From positions 1 through 7,163 of the forward strand of contig JAISBH010000052.1 of the NCBI GenBank assembly GCA_031266295.1: 7,163 bases of DNA, in the 5' to 3' direction. The stretch is from Oscillospiraceae bacterium (GTDB taxonomy: Bacteria; Bacillota; Clostridia; Christensenellales; Aristaeellaceae). The position numbers were made by a program, and so were the translations under genes. Under the pieces are notes generated by a model, which saw only the letters and a list, made by a program, of their open reading frames with translations, ran no database searches and had not been told where the DNA came from. This document shows positions 6,261 through 7,163 of the stretch, one piece after another (positions within the stretch are counted from its first letter, which is position 1; every line of letters begins with the position of its first letter).

Positions 6261-7115
6261 ATGACTATTATTCAAAACGTGGTCTACAGCTGGACGCACT
6301 ATTCATTCATCCGGTACGCGCTGATAGGGGTGTTGCTGTTTGCGCCGATGGTGGGCGCGTTGGGCACGCTTGTGGTCAACGGACAGCTGGCGTTTTTCTC
6401 TGATTCGCTGGGGCACTCCGCGCTTACGGGCATCGCACTGGGGTTGATGCTGGGGCTTAAGACGCCACTGTGGGCGATGTTGGCGTTTGGGGTAGTGTTC
6501 GCGGCAGGGTTGTGCATGGTTAAGTCGCGAGGGGCGACTTCGACAGATACGACAATCGGGGTGTTTTCGTCGACGGCGATGGCGCTTGGGGTGGTGTTGC
6601 TGTCGCTAAGGGGAGAGTTCGCGAAGTATTCAAACTATCTGGTGGGCGATCTGTTGTCAATTGCACCGTGGGATCTGCCGCCGCTGGGTGCGGCACTGAT
6701 TTTTACTGTTATATATTGTGTGTTACGGTATAATAAGCTTTTGATGCTGAACGCGAATCCAGCGCTCGCGAAGAGCCGGGGCGTTGCCGTGCGCGTTGTG
6801 GAGACGGGGTTCGCGTGCGTGCTTGCGTTGGTGGTCATGTTGTCGATCAGGTGGGTGGGGATATTGATGATCAACGCGATGCTGGTGATACCAGCGGCGT
6901 GCGCGCGCAATTTGGCGCGGGATACACGCGGGTATGTGATAGGGGCGGTCACGCTGGCGCTGGTGTGCGGAACGGTGGGATTGGCGTTGAGTCTGGTGAT
7001 CGGCACTGCGGCGGGAGCGACGATAGTACTATTACTGGCAGCGTGTTACGCAGCGTCGCTGGTGGTGGGAAGGCGGGGGAACCCCCTCTGCCGCTGCGGC
7101 GGCATCTCCCCCTAA
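6261..7115 (+). CDS. znuB: Zinc/manganese-type ABC transporter permease (ZnuB-like)
   Basis: This is the membrane channel of the importer, a 284-aa ABC-3 family permease. Hydrophobic segments lie at about 17-37, 54-66, 70-86, 97-117, 140-157, 183-203, 205-217, 225-247 and 250-270. Family features include FFSDSLGHSALTGIALG (45-61), SRGATSTDTTIGVFSSTAMALGV (spread over 89-111) and a cytoplasmic ALAKSRGV segment (168-175) that should contact ZnuC. The ribosome site is modest (AGGCGG about 9 nt upstream of ATG). It is the only subunit on the rightward transcript; its partners ZnuA and ZnuC are the last two genes of the divergent operon. The last 12 residues (GNPLCRCGGISP) and the stop codon come from the palindromic repeat, so the native C-terminus may have been replaced. 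Nothing needed for transport seems lost. Confidence 0.93.
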   Translation: MTIIQNVVYSWTHYSFIRYALIGVLLFAPMVGALGTLVVNGQLAFFSDSLGHSALTGIALGLMLGLKTPLWAMLAFGVVFAAGLCMVKSRGATSTDTTIGVFSSTAMALGVVLLSLRGEFAKYSNYLVGDLLSIAPWDLPPLGAALIFTVIYCVLRYNKLLMLNANPALAKSRGVAVRVVETGFACVLALVVMLSIRWVGILMINAMLVIPAACARNLARDTRGYVIGAVTLALVCGTVGLALSLVIGTAAGATIVLLLAACYAASLVVGRRGNPLCRCGGISP

Positions 7116-7140
7116 GGGGGCGATGAGGGTTATCGGTTAC
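7076..7140 (+). repeat. Palindromic repeat element, full copy, overlapping the znuB 3' end
   Basis: This is the direct-orientation copy of the element at 66-129. An outer stem pairs AACCCCCTC (7080-7088) with GAGGGTT (7125-7131). Hairpin 1 is TGCCGC-TGCG-GCGGCA (7089-7104). Hairpin 2 is CCCCC-TAA-GGGGG (7108-7120), whose loop is the znuB stop codon. Compared with the left copy, hairpin 1 changes C to T and the paired G to A, so the pair is kept. No T-run follows, so it would be an atypical terminator. The fold may instead protect the 3' end of the mRNA. Confidence 0.88.
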
Positions 7141-7163
7141 GTTACGAGATAGAGTATCGGAGC

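Noticed and set aside
66..7140. Composite transposon or genomic island bounded by the inverted repeats
   Set aside because: There is no transposase, integrase or target duplication. The repeats look like gene-end palindromic elements and base use does not change inside.
7076..7140. Intrinsic terminator for znuB
   Set aside because: The hairpins are strong, but no T-run follows either one, so a classical terminator is not supported.

Overview
The window looks like chromosomal DNA from an uncultured clostridial (Bacillota) bacterium. The evidence is the flavin reductase family, the small companion protein after it, Gram-positive-style purine-rich ribosome binding sites, near-consensus sigma-A type promoters and dispersed palindromic repeats of a style I associate with gut Clostridia. 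The DNA is GC-rich by eye. The taxonomic call is an impression, not a search result.

Layout. One divergent intergenic region (about 6055-6260) splits the window. Leftward from it runs a tightly packed run of seven genes on the minus strand: an exported coiled-coil protein (6036-4525), a flavin reductase-like protein (4513-4001), a 103-residue protein of unknown function (3991-3680), galactose mutarotase GalM (3668-2604), an HTH regulator with a LexA/S24-like C-terminal domain (2591-1836), a lipoprotein metal-binding subunit ZnuA (1839-937) and its ATPase ZnuC (921-142). Every junction is a 4-nt overlap or a gap of 9-15 nt, so this is almost certainly one operon. Its promoter is a TTGACA-17 nt-TATACT element at 6132-6104. 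Rightward runs the membrane permease ZnuB (6261-7115) from its own TTGACG-16 nt-TATAAT promoter. The three parts of one zinc-type ABC importer are therefore split between two divergent transcripts, with ZnuA and ZnuC last in the long one and ZnuB alone in the other.

How it fits together. ZnuA (three candidate His ligands plus a candidate Asp) would capture zinc outside the membrane, ZnuB would pass it through and ZnuC would supply ATP hydrolysis. A shared control region between the two promoters would keep the subunits in balance. An imperfect inverted repeat lies between the two -35 boxes and could be the operator. The regulator encoded in the operon is one candidate ligand for it; an unseen Zur/Fur-type protein is another. 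The coiled-coil protein, flavin reductase, small protein and GalM have no obvious link to zinc. They may simply share the transcript or belong to an unrecognised envelope or metal-response function.

Edges. Both ends carry copies of a roughly 65-bp palindromic element (66-129 inverted; 7076-7140 direct; a degraded partial copy at 1-30). The two full copies differ by a compensatory base-pair change in one hairpin, which suggests the folded structure matters. The right copy supplies the last 12 codons and the stop codon of ZnuB. No RNA gene, CRISPR array, transposase or integrase was found. There is no gene-free stretch over 300 bases; 31-65 and 7141-7163 show nothing I can name.
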